NCBI GenBank assembly: GCA_015665265.1
Contig: JADFAM010000009.1
Span: 62,001 to 126,000 of the forward strand
Source: Flavobacterium sp.
GTDB taxonomy: Bacteria; Bacteroidota; Bacteroidia; Flavobacteriales; Flavobacteriaceae
Direction of reading: 5' to 3'
DNA length: 64,000 nt
The notes beneath the pieces are model-generated. The model saw only the letters and a list, made by a program, of their open reading frames with translations. It was not told the DNA's origin and did not search any database. This document shows positions 44,486 to 54,260 of this stretch, in pieces. Each line of letters starts with the position of its first letter. Within the stretch, counting starts at the first letter, position 1. Made by a program: the position numbers and the translations under genes.

Positions 44486-45514
44486 TTATTTCATTAAGAC
44501 ACTTTTGTATTTATCTAATTCTTTCAGGGCTATTCCAGTACCTCTTACAACAGCTCTAAGCGGGTCTTCAGCAACGTAAACAGGTAAGTCTGTTTTTCTT
44601 GAAAGACGTTTGTCTAAACCTCTCAACATAGAACCTCCTCCGGCAAGGTAAATTCCTGTATTATAAATGTCAGCAGCTAATTCTGGAGGGGTTTTAGAGA
44701 GTGTTTCCATAACAGCATCTTCAATTCTTAAAATTGATTTATCTAATGCTTTGGCTATTTCTCTAAAAGAAACTTGTACTTGTTTTGGCTTTCCACTAAG
44801 CAAATCTCTACCTTGAACTAACATATCTTCTGGTGGATTGTCTAAATCTTCTGTAGCTGCACCAATATTTATTTTTACTTTTTCAGCTGTGGTGTCTCCA
44901 ACATAGAGGTTATGTTGAGTCCTCATATAATACATAATATCATTAGTAAATAAATCTCCTGCCACCTTTACAGACTGATCACAAACGATACCAGCCAGAG
45001 CTATTACTGCAATTTCCGTTGTTCCACCACCTATATCAATAATCATATTTCCTTTAGGCTCCATGATATCGATACCAACTCCAATTGCTGCAGCCATTGG
45101 TTCATATATTAAATATATTTCTTTGGCGTTCATATGCCTAGCAGAATCTTGTACCGCTCTTTTTTCAACTTCTGTTATCCCAGAAGGAATACAAATTACC
45201 ATTCTTAGTGCTGGTGGGAAAAGCTTCTTTTTTATAGCAGGAATTTTTTTTACAAATTCCTTAATCATTTCCTCAGATGCTTGAAAGTCTGCAATTACAC
45301 CATCCTTTAATGGGCGAATTGTTTTAATATTTTCATGCGTTTTACCCTGCATTAAGTTAGCCTCTTTACCAGTGGCAATAATTCTACCAGTAACTCTATT
45401 TCTTGCAACGATAGATGGGCTATCTATCACAACCTTACCATTATGAATAATAAGTGTATTTGCCGTTCCTAAATCAATGGCAATGTCTTCAGTCATGAAA
45501 TCAAAAAAGCCCAT
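44486..45514 (-). CDS. mreB: Rod shape-determining protein MreB
   Basis: Bacterial actin that organises the elongation machinery beneath the membrane, 342 residues. Nucleotide-binding motifs are IAIDLGTANTLI, MIIDIGGGTTEIAVIA and GIYLAGGGSMLRGLDKRL, with EPMAAAIGVGIDI between. Length is standard. It is the first gene of the elongasome operon, with a -7 box at 45552-45559 just upstream and purH preceding it. Confidence 0.98.
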   Translation of the reverse strand: MGFFDFMTEDIAIDLGTANTLIIHNGKVVIDSPSIVARNRVTGRIIATGKEANLMQGKTHENIKTIRPLKDGVIADFQASEEMIKEFVKKIPAIKKKLFPPALRMVICIPSGITEVEKRAVQDSARHMNAKEIYLIYEPMAAAIGVGIDIMEPKGNMIIDIGGGTTEIAVIALAGIVCDQSVKVAGDLFTNDIMYYMRTQHNLYVGDTTAEKVKINIGAATEDLDNPPEDMLVQGRDLLSGKPKQVQVSFREIAKALDKSILRIEDAVMETLSKTPPELAADIYNTGIYLAGGGSMLRGLDKRLSRKTDLPVYVAEDPLRAVVRGTGIALKELDKYKSVLMK

Positions 45515-45551
45515 AAAAATGATTAATTTTCTAAATGTGTGTGATTACTTA

Positions 45552-45559
45552 CAAATCTA
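45552..45559 (-). promoter_or_regulatory. -7 box of the mreB operon
   Basis: TAGATTTG on the minus strand, an exact match, in the 75-base gap between purH and mreB. The leader would be about 30 bases. Confidence 0.5.
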
Positions 45560-45589
45560 ATAAAAATAAGCTAGTAATTACGTTGATTT

Positions 45590-47116
45590 TTAATGTTTAA
45601 AATGTCTAGTACCAGTCATTACCATGGAAACATTATTTTTATTGCAATAATCAATGGTTAATTGGTCTTTAATCGATCCGCCTGGCTGAATTACATTTGT
45701 AATTCCTGCTTTATCAGCAATTTCCACGCAGTCAGGAAAAGGGAAAAAGGCATCACTAGCCATTGCCGCTCCTTTAAGGTTAAAATTAAAATTTTTAGCT
45801 TTTTCTATTGCTTGCTTTAAAGCATCAACTCTACTAGTTTGTCCAGTTCCGCTAGCCAATAATTGCTTGTTTTTAACTAATACAATAGTGTTTGATTTGG
45901 TGTGCTTACATATCTTTGAGGCAAATAATAGATCTTCTAATTCTTTGTCTGTTGGTTTGTTGTTAGTTGCATAAGATAAGTCTCCTAAAGCATCAGTTTT
46001 ATCATCTTTGTCTTGAATTAATAATCCATTTAATGAGGTTCTAACAATTTGTTTGGGTAATTCAAAACTTTTTTGAATCAGAATCACCCTATTCTTTTTG
46101 CCTTTTAAAATTGTAAGAGCGTCTTGATCATAAGAGGGTGCTATTACTACTTCGCAAAAAAGTTGGTGAATTTCAGTGGCGGTAGCTAGATCAATTTTAG
46201 TATTCGAAATCAAGACACCTCCAAAAGCGGAAACTGGATCACCAGCTAATGCATCAACATAAGCCTTGCAAATTGTTTCTCTTTGAGCAAAACCACAAGC
46301 ATTATTATGCTTTAAAATAGCAAATGTTGGATCCTCGGATATAAATTCATTCATCAAGTTTACAGCAGCGTCTACATCCAGAAGATTATTGTAGCTTAAC
46401 TCTTTACCATGAAGTTTATCAAACATAGCTTCTAAATCTCCAAAGAAATATCCCTTTTGGTGTGGGTTTTCTCCATAACGTAGTGTTTTTGAATTTACTT
46501 CACTTGCTTTGTATACAACTTCATCTTCATTAAAATAATTAAAAATAGCAGTGTCATAGTGAGATGAAATATTAAAAGATTTTGCAGCAAACTTTTTCCT
46601 TTCCTCTAGACTTGAAGAGCCATTATTTAATTTGTAGAGTTTTAAAAACTCTTCATATTGATCCATGGATGATATGGTAAAAGTGTCTTTAAAATTTTTT
46701 GCAGAAGCTCTAATAAGAGAAATACCACCAATATCAATTTTTTCAACAATTTCTTGTTCTGCTGCGCCAGAGACCACAGTTTTTTCAAAAGGATATAAGT
46801 CAACAATTACAAGATCAATCTGTGGAATTTCATATGCTTTCATTTCTGAAATATCTCCTTGATGATCTTGTCTGTTTAAGATTCCTCCAAAAACTTTTGG
46901 GTGTAATGTCTTCACTCTACCTCCTAAAATTGAGGGATACGATGTTACATCTTCTACAGGAGTAACAGGAATTCCTAATTCTTTGATAAAGTTTTCTGTA
47001 CCTCCAGTTGAAAATATAGTAACATTGTTTTTATGCAGTTCCTCAACTATTGGCTTTAGACCATTTTTGTGAAATACGGAAATTAATGCAGATTGAATAA
47101 TTTTTAAGTTGCTCAT
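45590..47116 (-). CDS. purH: Bifunctional AICAR transformylase/IMP cyclohydrolase
   Basis: Catalyses the last two steps to IMP. The ORF-track start at 47137 is a GTG inside the promoter dyad; the ATG at 47116 gives MSNLKIIQSALISVFHK and 508 residues. The MGS-like cyclohydrolase domain (about 1-150) has IFSTGGTENFIKELGIPV. The transformylase domain has RYGENPHQKGYFFG, LKHNNACGFA and the C-terminal AMASDAFFPFPDCVEIADKAG and IDYCNKNNVSMVMTGTRHFKH. A consensus promoter and a 26-base dyad precede it. Confidence 0.97.
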   Translation of the reverse strand: MSNLKIIQSALISVFHKNGLKPIVEELHKNNVTIFSTGGTENFIKELGIPVTPVEDVTSYPSILGGRVKTLHPKVFGGILNRQDHQGDISEMKAYEIPQIDLVIVDLYPFEKTVVSGAAEQEIVEKIDIGGISLIRASAKNFKDTFTISSMDQYEEFLKLYKLNNGSSSLEERKKFAAKSFNISSHYDTAIFNYFNEDEVVYKASEVNSKTLRYGENPHQKGYFFGDLEAMFDKLHGKELSYNNLLDVDAAVNLMNEFISEDPTFAILKHNNACGFAQRETICKAYVDALAGDPVSAFGGVLISNTKIDLATATEIHQLFCEVVIAPSYDQDALTILKGKKNRVILIQKSFELPKQIVRTSLNGLLIQDKDDKTDALGDLSYATNNKPTDKELEDLLFASKICKHTKSNTIVLVKNKQLLASGTGQTSRVDALKQAIEKAKNFNFNLKGAAMASDAFFPFPDCVEIADKAGITNVIQPGGSIKDQLTIDYCNKNNVSMVMTGTRHFKH

Positions 47117-47142
47117 TTTGTGTGCTTTGTTAAGCACACAAA
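47117..47142. promoter_or_regulatory. Palindromic operator-like dyad at the purH start
   Basis: An 11-base perfect inverted repeat (TTTGTGTGCTT, spacer TGTT, AAGCACACAAA) that abuts the purH ATG and covers the last four bases of the -7 box. Since the predicted transcription start lies inside it, a DNA operator fits better than an RNA hairpin. Confidence 0.5.
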
Positions 47143-47169
47143 TCTACTAAATGTGAATTGCTAAAACAA
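47139..47169 (-). promoter_or_regulatory. Promoter of purH
   Basis: On the minus strand TTG, 20 bases, then TAGATTTG: full consensus. The leader would be about 17 bases. Confidence 0.65.
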
Positions 47170-47292
47170 TAGAAACTTATTTGAAATAGAGAAACTTATA
47201 CTACAATTGTGAATAAATTTTTTTTAGGGAATTTGAAGATTTTATGTTTATAAGACAGTACGCCAAATTCCTGTTGTCAGTGAAGTTGTATT

Positions 47293-47745
47293 TTAATACA
47301 AAGAGGCTATATTATTACAAATAAATTCTAATAATTCTTCATCAGCATCAGTAAAAGGATTTGAAGTATGTGAGTCAATATCTATTTGACCAATATTTTC
47401 ACCTCTTACCATAATTGGGATTACAATTTCCGATTTAACTTTCCAGCCGCAAGAAATATAATTAGTTTGTTCATTTACATCTTGAACAACAAAATTTTCA
47501 TTTGTAATGGCTACTTGACCGCAAATTCCTTTTCCAAAAGGTATAATAGTGTGTTCTGTTGGCTCTCCGGAAAATTCAGCTAATTTTAATTCCTTTTTTT
47601 CTCCATTTTTAAAATAGAAACCCACCCAGTCATAATAGGGTATTTCACGCTTTAAAAAATCACAAATAACTTGTTGTTTTTCACCAGTAGTTTTTGCTGA
47701 TGCAATAACATCAGTTACAAAGTCTTTAATCTTGCTACTATTCAT
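47293..47745 (-). CDS. GAF domain protein resembling free methionine-R-sulfoxide reductase
   Basis: A 150-residue single GAF domain. IPFGKGICGQVA and the later TNYISCGWKVKSEIVIPIMVRGENIGQIDIDSH align with the fRMsr (YebR/MsrC) family that reduces free methionine-R-sulfoxide. Two of the three family cysteines are present (KGICG and ISCGW). The first, usually in an ACT/ACV motif before IPFG, is replaced (HTIIPFG). It may be a reductase using a two-cysteine scheme or a ligand sensor. It lies upstream of purH with 156 bases between and no shared signal. Confidence 0.8.
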   Translation of the reverse strand: MNSSKIKDFVTDVIASAKTTGEKQQVICDFLKREIPYYDWVGFYFKNGEKKELKLAEFSGEPTEHTIIPFGKGICGQVAITNENFVVQDVNEQTNYISCGWKVKSEIVIPIMVRGENIGQIDIDSHTSNPFTDADEELLEFICNNIASLY

Positions 47746-47903
47746 TCAAATAAAATTTAAATCATAAAATTAAAATATTTTTTTAAATTTTTAGTGACGT
47801 ATCTAACTTTATGTTTATATCTATTTTTTGTAATTTAACACGATGCTATCTTGCTATTAATAAAACTAAAATTAGTTTAACATATTTTTAAATATTTCTG
47901 TTG

Positions 47904-47911
47904 TAAATTTG
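47904..47911 (+). promoter_or_regulatory. -7 box of the HYC_CC_PP operon, leaderless spacing
   Basis: TAAATTTG matches TAnnTTTG and ends seven bases before the ATG at 47919. No good -33 TTG is seen. It predicts a leaderless message for the first gene of the metal-related operon. Confidence 0.5.
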
Positions 47912-47918
47912 CATTGCA

Positions 47919-48332
47919 ATGAATTTAATAGGAAAAAAAATAAGTGCATTTATTCTGTCATGCATAGTACTGTTTTCGTCAATGTCTTTTGCCATAGATG
48001 AACATTTCTGTGGTGATCAAGTTATGGATGTGTCTTATTTTGGAAATGCCGATGATTGTGGTATGGAGAAAGTTGACACAAACTCCAATGTTTCAATCCT
48101 AAAAGGGAATAATTGCTGTAAAGATGAAGTTACACGCTTTGAATCTTCCTTGTACAGCATAGAAAAACCATTAAGCATTCATAACTTAGCATTTCAACAT
48201 CTTTTTTTTAATACTCATCATAATAATGGTTTTAATAGAATAAAAGCCTTAAGAATTGAATATTACAAAGATTTTTCTCCCCCTGACATTAGTCAAAATT
48301 TTCAGATTTTACATCAAATTTTTTTAATTTAA
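47919..48332 (+). CDS. HYC_CC_PP family exported protein
   Basis: A 137-residue protein with a signal peptide (ILSCIVLFSSMSFAIDE). It matches the Bacteroidota family named for three motifs: H-aromatic-C at HFCG (Cys31), a cysteine pair at NNCCKDE (Cys66-67), and PP in SPPDISQ near the end. A further cysteine is in DDCGM (Cys47). No enzyme fold is apparent; the spaced cysteines suggest soft-metal binding. It leads an operon with a TonB-dependent receptor and an HMA protein, 77 bases before the receptor start. Confidence 0.82.
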   Translation: MNLIGKKISAFILSCIVLFSSMSFAIDEHFCGDQVMDVSYFGNADDCGMEKVDTNSNVSILKGNNCCKDEVTRFESSLYSIEKPLSIHNLAFQHLFFNTHHNNGFNRIKALRIEYYKDFSPPDISQNFQILHQIFLI

Positions 48333-48409
48333 TTTTAATAATTAACACATTATAATCATCTTTTTAGATGATAATACGTCTAGTTATTATTAAAATTAAA
48401 TACAATACA

Positions 48410-50653
48410 ATGAAAAGAATTATAGTTTTTACCCTATTTTTATTTTTTCCATTATTCATTTTCTCTCAAGAAAAATTAACTGGTATGATCATGGATAAAA
48501 ATAATCCAAAAGATAATTTAGGAGTTTTTGGAGCTAATGTTTACTGGCTAAATACCTCTATAGGAGCTACAACTAACGAAAAAGGATGGTTTACAATTCC
48601 ATACAACAAAAGCTATAAGAAACTTGTAGTTAGCTATGTAGGTTATAAGACAGATACACTTAATATTAGTGATTTGGAGCCAATACATCATTTTATAACA
48701 TTAGAGAATGAATTGGAAGAAGTAACCTTAAAAAGTAAAAAGAAGGCTACTCAAAGGTCCTTTATTCAAACAAAAAATGTTTTTACAGTTAATAGTGAAG
48801 AGCTTCTCAAGGCTGCTTGTTGCAATTTAGCTGAGAGTTTTGAAACAAACCCATCCATTGATGTAAATTTTTCTGATGCATTAACGGGGACTCGTCAAAT
48901 TCAAATGTTAGGCTTAAAGAGTCCTTATCTACTTATTACTCAAGAAAATATTCCATCAATACGTGGCGCTGGTCAGGTATTTGGTCTTACTTTTACCCCT
49001 GGAACATGGGTTGAAAGTATTCAAATCACCAAAGGTGCAGGGAGTGTTATTAATGGCTACGAGAGTATTTCAGGTCAAATTAATGCTGAGTTAGTAAAAC
49101 CTCTAACAGATAATAGAATCTTTCTAAATGCGTATGGTTCTTTAGGAGGTAGATATGAACTGAACTCACATTTAAATCATAAAATTTCTGACAAATGGCA
49201 AACAGGAATATATATTCATGGAAATTATAGAAATAAAAAATTTGACAGAAATAAGGATGGATTTCTAGATAATCCTCTAATTAGCCAAGTTAATGTTATG
49301 AACCGTTGGCAATATTTAGATGCAGAAAAAGGATGGGTAAGTTTTATTAATGTCCGATTTATGGATGATTCTAAACAAACTGGCCAAAATAATTTTGATC
49401 CACATATAGATAAAGGTAGGTCTGAGGTATGGGGTGGTGAAATAGACACAAAGCGTTTTGATTCTTCTTTAAAATTAGGATATGTTTTTCCACAACTCCC
49501 TTTTCAAAGTTTTGGATTTCAGTTTTCCTACAGTAACCATGATCAAGATTCTTATTTCGGCCTTAAAAAGTATGATATTAATCATCAAAGTGTCTACTCT
49601 AATTTACTCTTTAATTCAATAATAGGTGATACACGTAGTAAATTTACGACAGGATTAAATTTCACTTATGATATTTATGATGAATTTGTTAATTCAATAA
49701 ATTTTTATAGAAAAGAGAAATCTTTTGGAGGTTTTTTTGAGTATGCTTACGATAATTCAGATAATTTTAGTTTTACTTCAGGCGTAAGAATAGATACTCA
49801 TAATTTACTTGGAACTTATATAACACCAAGATTACATATTAGATATGTTCCTTGGGAAAAAGGAGTGTTGAGAGCTTCGATTGGACAGGGCAGAAAAAGC
49901 GCAAATGTATTTGCAGAAAACCAACATTTATTTGCAAGTACTAGACAGATTGATATCCAATCCTCAGGAGGTAAAATTTATGGATTAGATCCAGAAGTTG
50001 CATGGAATTATGGGTTATCATACTTACAGGGATTTAATTTATTTAATAGAAAAGGAGATATTACTTTTGACTATTATAGAACTCATTTTCAAAATCAAGT
50101 TGTAGTAGATTGGGAAAATCCGCAAAGAATTTCTTTTTACAATTTGGATGGAGAAAGTTATGCAAATAGTTTTCAAACTGAGGTCAATTATTTTGTAGAT
50201 GATTTCACAAGCCTACGTTTAGCATATAAATTCTATGATATAGAAACTGATTATTTTTCAGGAAAATTATCAAAACCGTTAACACCAAATCATCGTTTAT
50301 TTGCAAATATTTCATATGAAACAAAAAAAATAGATGATATAAAACAATGGAAATTTGATTTAACTTATAATTTTATAGGTGAACAACGATTACCAGATAC
50401 ATCAACTAATCCGGTGGAATACCAATTAGGAGAGTATTCAAATTCATATAGTTTATTAAATACTCAAATTACTAAAGTTTTCACTGAAAAATTTGAAATG
50501 TATTTTGGAGTAGAGAATTTAACAGATTTAAAACAGAAAAATCCTATTTTAGCATCTGATGACCCATTTGGTGATAGCTTTGATTCAACAATAATCTATG
50601 CGCCAATTTTCGGGAGAATGTTATACAGTGGATTACGATTTAAAATTAATTAA
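48410..50653 (+). CDS. TonB-dependent receptor with CC motif, probable metal importer
   Basis: Outer-membrane importer of 747 residues, counted from the ATG at 48410, which begins a clean signal peptide (VFTLFLFFPLFIFSQ). Residues about 22-100 are a carboxypeptidase-regulatory-like domain (NVYWLNTSIGATTNEKGWFTIP). A plug follows (MLGLKSPYLLITQENIPSIRG, SIQITKGAGSVINGYESISGQIN), then a barrel ending GRMLYSGLRFKIN. Just before the plug is LLKAACCNLAESF with adjacent Cys137-138. The flanking HYC_CC_PP and HMA genes point to copper or another thiophilic metal, which is an inference. Confidence 0.9.
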   Translation: MKRIIVFTLFLFFPLFIFSQEKLTGMIMDKNNPKDNLGVFGANVYWLNTSIGATTNEKGWFTIPYNKSYKKLVVSYVGYKTDTLNISDLEPIHHFITLENELEEVTLKSKKKATQRSFIQTKNVFTVNSEELLKAACCNLAESFETNPSIDVNFSDALTGTRQIQMLGLKSPYLLITQENIPSIRGAGQVFGLTFTPGTWVESIQITKGAGSVINGYESISGQINAELVKPLTDNRIFLNAYGSLGGRYELNSHLNHKISDKWQTGIYIHGNYRNKKFDRNKDGFLDNPLISQVNVMNRWQYLDAEKGWVSFINVRFMDDSKQTGQNNFDPHIDKGRSEVWGGEIDTKRFDSSLKLGYVFPQLPFQSFGFQFSYSNHDQDSYFGLKKYDINHQSVYSNLLFNSIIGDTRSKFTTGLNFTYDIYDEFVNSINFYRKEKSFGGFFEYAYDNSDNFSFTSGVRIDTHNLLGTYITPRLHIRYVPWEKGVLRASIGQGRKSANVFAENQHLFASTRQIDIQSSGGKIYGLDPEVAWNYGLSYLQGFNLFNRKGDITFDYYRTHFQNQVVVDWENPQRISFYNLDGESYANSFQTEVNYFVDDFTSLRLAYKFYDIETDYFSGKLSKPLTPNHRLFANISYETKKIDDIKQWKFDLTYNFIGEQRLPDTSTNPVEYQLGEYSNSYSLLNTQITKVFTEKFEMYFGVENLTDLKQKNPILASDDPFGDSFDSTIIYAPIFGRMLYSGLRFKIN

Positions 50654-50655
50654 AA

Positions 50656-51027
50656 ATGAAAAAAACTATTCTTATTATTTGCTTGTTGTTAATAGGATTT
50701 TCTGCATCAGCTCAAAAGAAAAAAAAGAACTCTAAAGTCGCTATTGAAGTTGATGGAGTTTGTATGATGTGTAAAAAACGTATTGAAAAAGCTGCATTAA
50801 ACTCTAAAGGAGTAAAGTTTGCATCATGGGACCTTAAAACCCATCAACTTTCACTTATCATAGATGAAAATAAAACAGATACAAAAATTATTCAACAAAA
50901 TATAGCCGCTGTTGGTCATGACACTAAAGGTATTAGAGCAAAAGATCATGTTTATAATCAAATAGATCCTTGTTGTAAATACAGGGATAAAAAAATTGTA
51001 GACGCTCATGACAAAGTTGAAAATTAG
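50656..51027 (+). CDS. Exported heavy-metal-associated (HMA) domain protein
   Basis: A 123-residue protein with a signal peptide (LIICLLLIGFSASAQ) followed by a lysine cluster. A single HMA domain carries the metal-binding CxxC as DGVCMMCKKRIEKAA (Cys36, Cys39), with AAVGHDTKG in the later strand. After the domain there is a cysteine pair in QIDPCCKYRD (Cys106-107). It is a periplasmic or surface metal chaperone candidate for the receptor encoded two bases upstream. The end overlaps the next gene by 20 bases. Confidence 0.9.
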   Translation: MKKTILIICLLLIGFSASAQKKKKNSKVAIEVDGVCMMCKKRIEKAALNSKGVKFASWDLKTHQLSLIIDENKTDTKIIQQNIAAVGHDTKGIRAKDHVYNQIDPCCKYRDKKIVDAHDKVEN

Positions 51028-51769
51028 AAGTCTATTCTTAAAAGCTGCAACTACAATTTTTATTATAAATCTTTTAGTTTCTTGCCAAAAAAAAATCACT
51101 GTTGATGATATTCTTTCTAAATCTATTAAAGCTCATGGAGGTATAGAACTTTGGCAGAAAATTGATACACTCTCCTTTACTAAGAAAACAATTTTATATA
51201 ATCAAGAGGGGGTTAAAGAGAAAGAAACTACCCAACATCAATCATTTTATGAAGGTATTCCATTACATGGGAAAATATCTTCACTTGGAGCTGAAAAGTC
51301 AAGTATATCAGTCATAAATGGTGTCTATGCCAAGAGCATTCGAGATTCTCTAATTCCAATAACAGATCGTGAAATTAAAGCTATTAATAATTCTTTTAAA
51401 TCAGCATATTACGTTATAAGCCAGCCTTTTAATTTAAAGGAAAGTGATGCATTGCTTTTTTATAAAAAAGACACTATTTTAAATGGTGAAAAAACATTTG
51501 TAGTGGATGTTTCTTACAAAGTAGATGAAAATACAAATACTCCAGATCAATGGACTTATTTTTTTAACGCCAAGACATTTTTAGTTGTAGCAGCAAAAGT
51601 TTTTCATTCACCTACAATAAGCTTTATTAAAAACACAAAATTTAACACTAAAACACCTTTTGTTTTTAATTCAGAAAGAGTAAGTATTTTTATAAATAAG
51701 GATGGTACAGAAGATTTCGTAAGAGCAGCTTATTTTTATTCAAATTTTAAAGTAGTTTTTAAGAAATAA
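51008..51769 (+). CDS. Lipoprotein, DUF6503-like
   Basis: A 253-residue product with a lipoprotein signal (IFIINLLVSCQKK, Cys26). The mature part starts DDILSKSIKAHGGIELWQKIDTLSFTKK, a pattern seen in LolA/LolB-like and DUF6503 proteins of Bacteroidota. It continues as beta strands without cysteines. The fold resembles lipoprotein-sorting or lipid-binding half-barrels, but the family assignment is from memory of its N-terminal pattern. It is translationally coupled to the HMA gene by a 20-base overlap and ends the operon. Confidence 0.7.
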   Translation: MTKLKIRSLFLKAATTIFIINLLVSCQKKITVDDILSKSIKAHGGIELWQKIDTLSFTKKTILYNQEGVKEKETTQHQSFYEGIPLHGKISSLGAEKSSISVINGVYAKSIRDSLIPITDREIKAINNSFKSAYYVISQPFNLKESDALLFYKKDTILNGEKTFVVDVSYKVDENTNTPDQWTYFFNAKTFLVVAAKVFHSPTISFIKNTKFNTKTPFVFNSERVSIFINKDGTEDFVRAAYFYSNFKVVFKK

Positions 51770-51770
51770 A

Positions 51771-51807
51771 ACAACAAATCCCAACCCTTTAGGTTGGGAT
51801 TTGTTGT
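51771..51807 (-). terminator. Terminator of groL (shared gap with the metal operon)
   Basis: A 16-base-pair perfect stem (ACAACAAATCCCAACC with its complement) and a five-base loop. The T-rich tail lies on the minus-strand side, so it mainly ends groSL; it may also stop the convergent operon. Confidence 0.85.
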
Positions 51808-51825
51808 CAACTGAACAATGTAATC

Positions 51826-53484
<1,659 letters not shown>

Positions 53485-53760
53485 TTAAACAATTGCTAAA
53501 ATGTCGCTTTCGCGCATCATTAAATAATCTTTTCCTTCAAGTTTTAGTTCTGTACCTCCGTATTTACCATACAAAACAGTGTCTCCTACTTTTACAGTTA
53601 ATGGTTCATCTTTTTTGCCATTTCCAACAGCTACGATAGTTCCTTTTTGAGGTTTTTCCTTAGCATTGTCTGGAATGATAATCCCTGAAGCTGTTTTGGT
53701 TTCTGCAGCAGCTGGTTCTACAAGAACTCTGTCTGCTAGAGGTTGAATTTTTATTCCCAT
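53485..53760 (-). CDS. groS: Co-chaperonin GroES
   Basis: A 91-residue heptameric lid of Gro[14 protein letters not shown]-type sequence ([27 protein letters not shown]) includes the mobile loop, and [35 protein letters not shown] is the family C-terminus. It heads the groSL operon. No clear TAnnTTTG box was found in the 165 bases upstream, which is unusual among the genes in this window. Confidence 0.98.
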   Translation of the reverse strand: MGIKIQPLADRVLVEPAAAETKTASGIIIPDNAKEKPQKGTIVAVGNGKKDEPLTVKVGDTVLYGKYGGTELKLEGKDYLMMRESDILAIV

Positions 53761-53863
53761 TAGTATATAATTTTTATTTAAAATATAAAGATTCAGAAAT
53801 TATGCCATTTATAATCAACTGACATTTTTTCAAGTTACTGATTTGAAATCGAAATTTTTCGAA

Positions 53864-53899
53864 AAAAAATGCCAACGTGTCATTTCGTTGGCATTTTTT
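53864..53899 (-). terminator. Intrinsic terminator after secG
   Basis: A 14-base-pair stem (AAAAAATGCCAACG with its complement) and an eight-base loop, with T run on the minus strand. It separates the miaB-to-secG operon from groSL. Confidence 0.85.
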
Positions 53900-53924
53900 A
53901 ATTACAATTCATGCTTTTTGTTTG

Positions 53925-54257
53925 TTAAAGCGAATCATTTGTAATTGGTAATGTATTGTTTGAAGACTTAGGAGTTGATCTTACATCTTCAAGTGTATTG
54001 TCTAGCTTAATATTTGAAGTATTATCTCTTTCAATTGAAAAGTTTGATAATAAAATTAATGCGAACATGGCAATAGCTAATGTCCAGGTAGTTCTGTCTA
54101 AAAAATTGTTTGTGTTTTGAACACCACCCATAGATTGAGCTCCTCCTCCTCCAAATGAAGAAGATAAACCTCCACCTTTTGGATTTTGAACCATTACTAT
54201 TAAAATCAATATAACAGCTATTAGTAAAATAACCGCTAAAAATAAATTATAACTCAT
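53925..54257 (-). CDS. secG: Preprotein translocase subunit SecG
   Basis: A small inner-membrane subunit of SecYEG, 110 residues. Two hydrophobic helices (FLAVILLIAVILILIVMVQNPKGG and WTLAIAMFALILLSNF) flank the conserved glycine-rich loop GGGLSSSFGGGGAQSMGGVQ. A polar tail of about 30 residues extends beyond the second helix. It is the last gene of the miaB operon, three bases after the TPR-like gene. Confidence 0.95.
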   Translation of the reverse strand: MSYNLFLAVILLIAVILILIVMVQNPKGGGLSSSFGGGGAQSMGGVQNTNNFLDRTTWTLAIAMFALILLSNFSIERDNTSNIKLDNTLEDVRSTPKSSNNTLPITNDSL

Positions 54258-54260
54258 GAT

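Noticed and set aside
48355-48372. Hairpin ATCATCT-TTTT-AGATGAT between the HYC_CC_PP gene and the receptor
   Set aside because: Only seven A/T-rich base pairs and no T run, so I do not call it a terminator or riboswitch.
53761-53863. Search for a CIRCE heat-shock operator or consensus promoter upstream of groS
   Set aside because: No TTAGCACTC-type inverted repeat and no full TAnnTTTG box was found, so no regulatory feature is reported.
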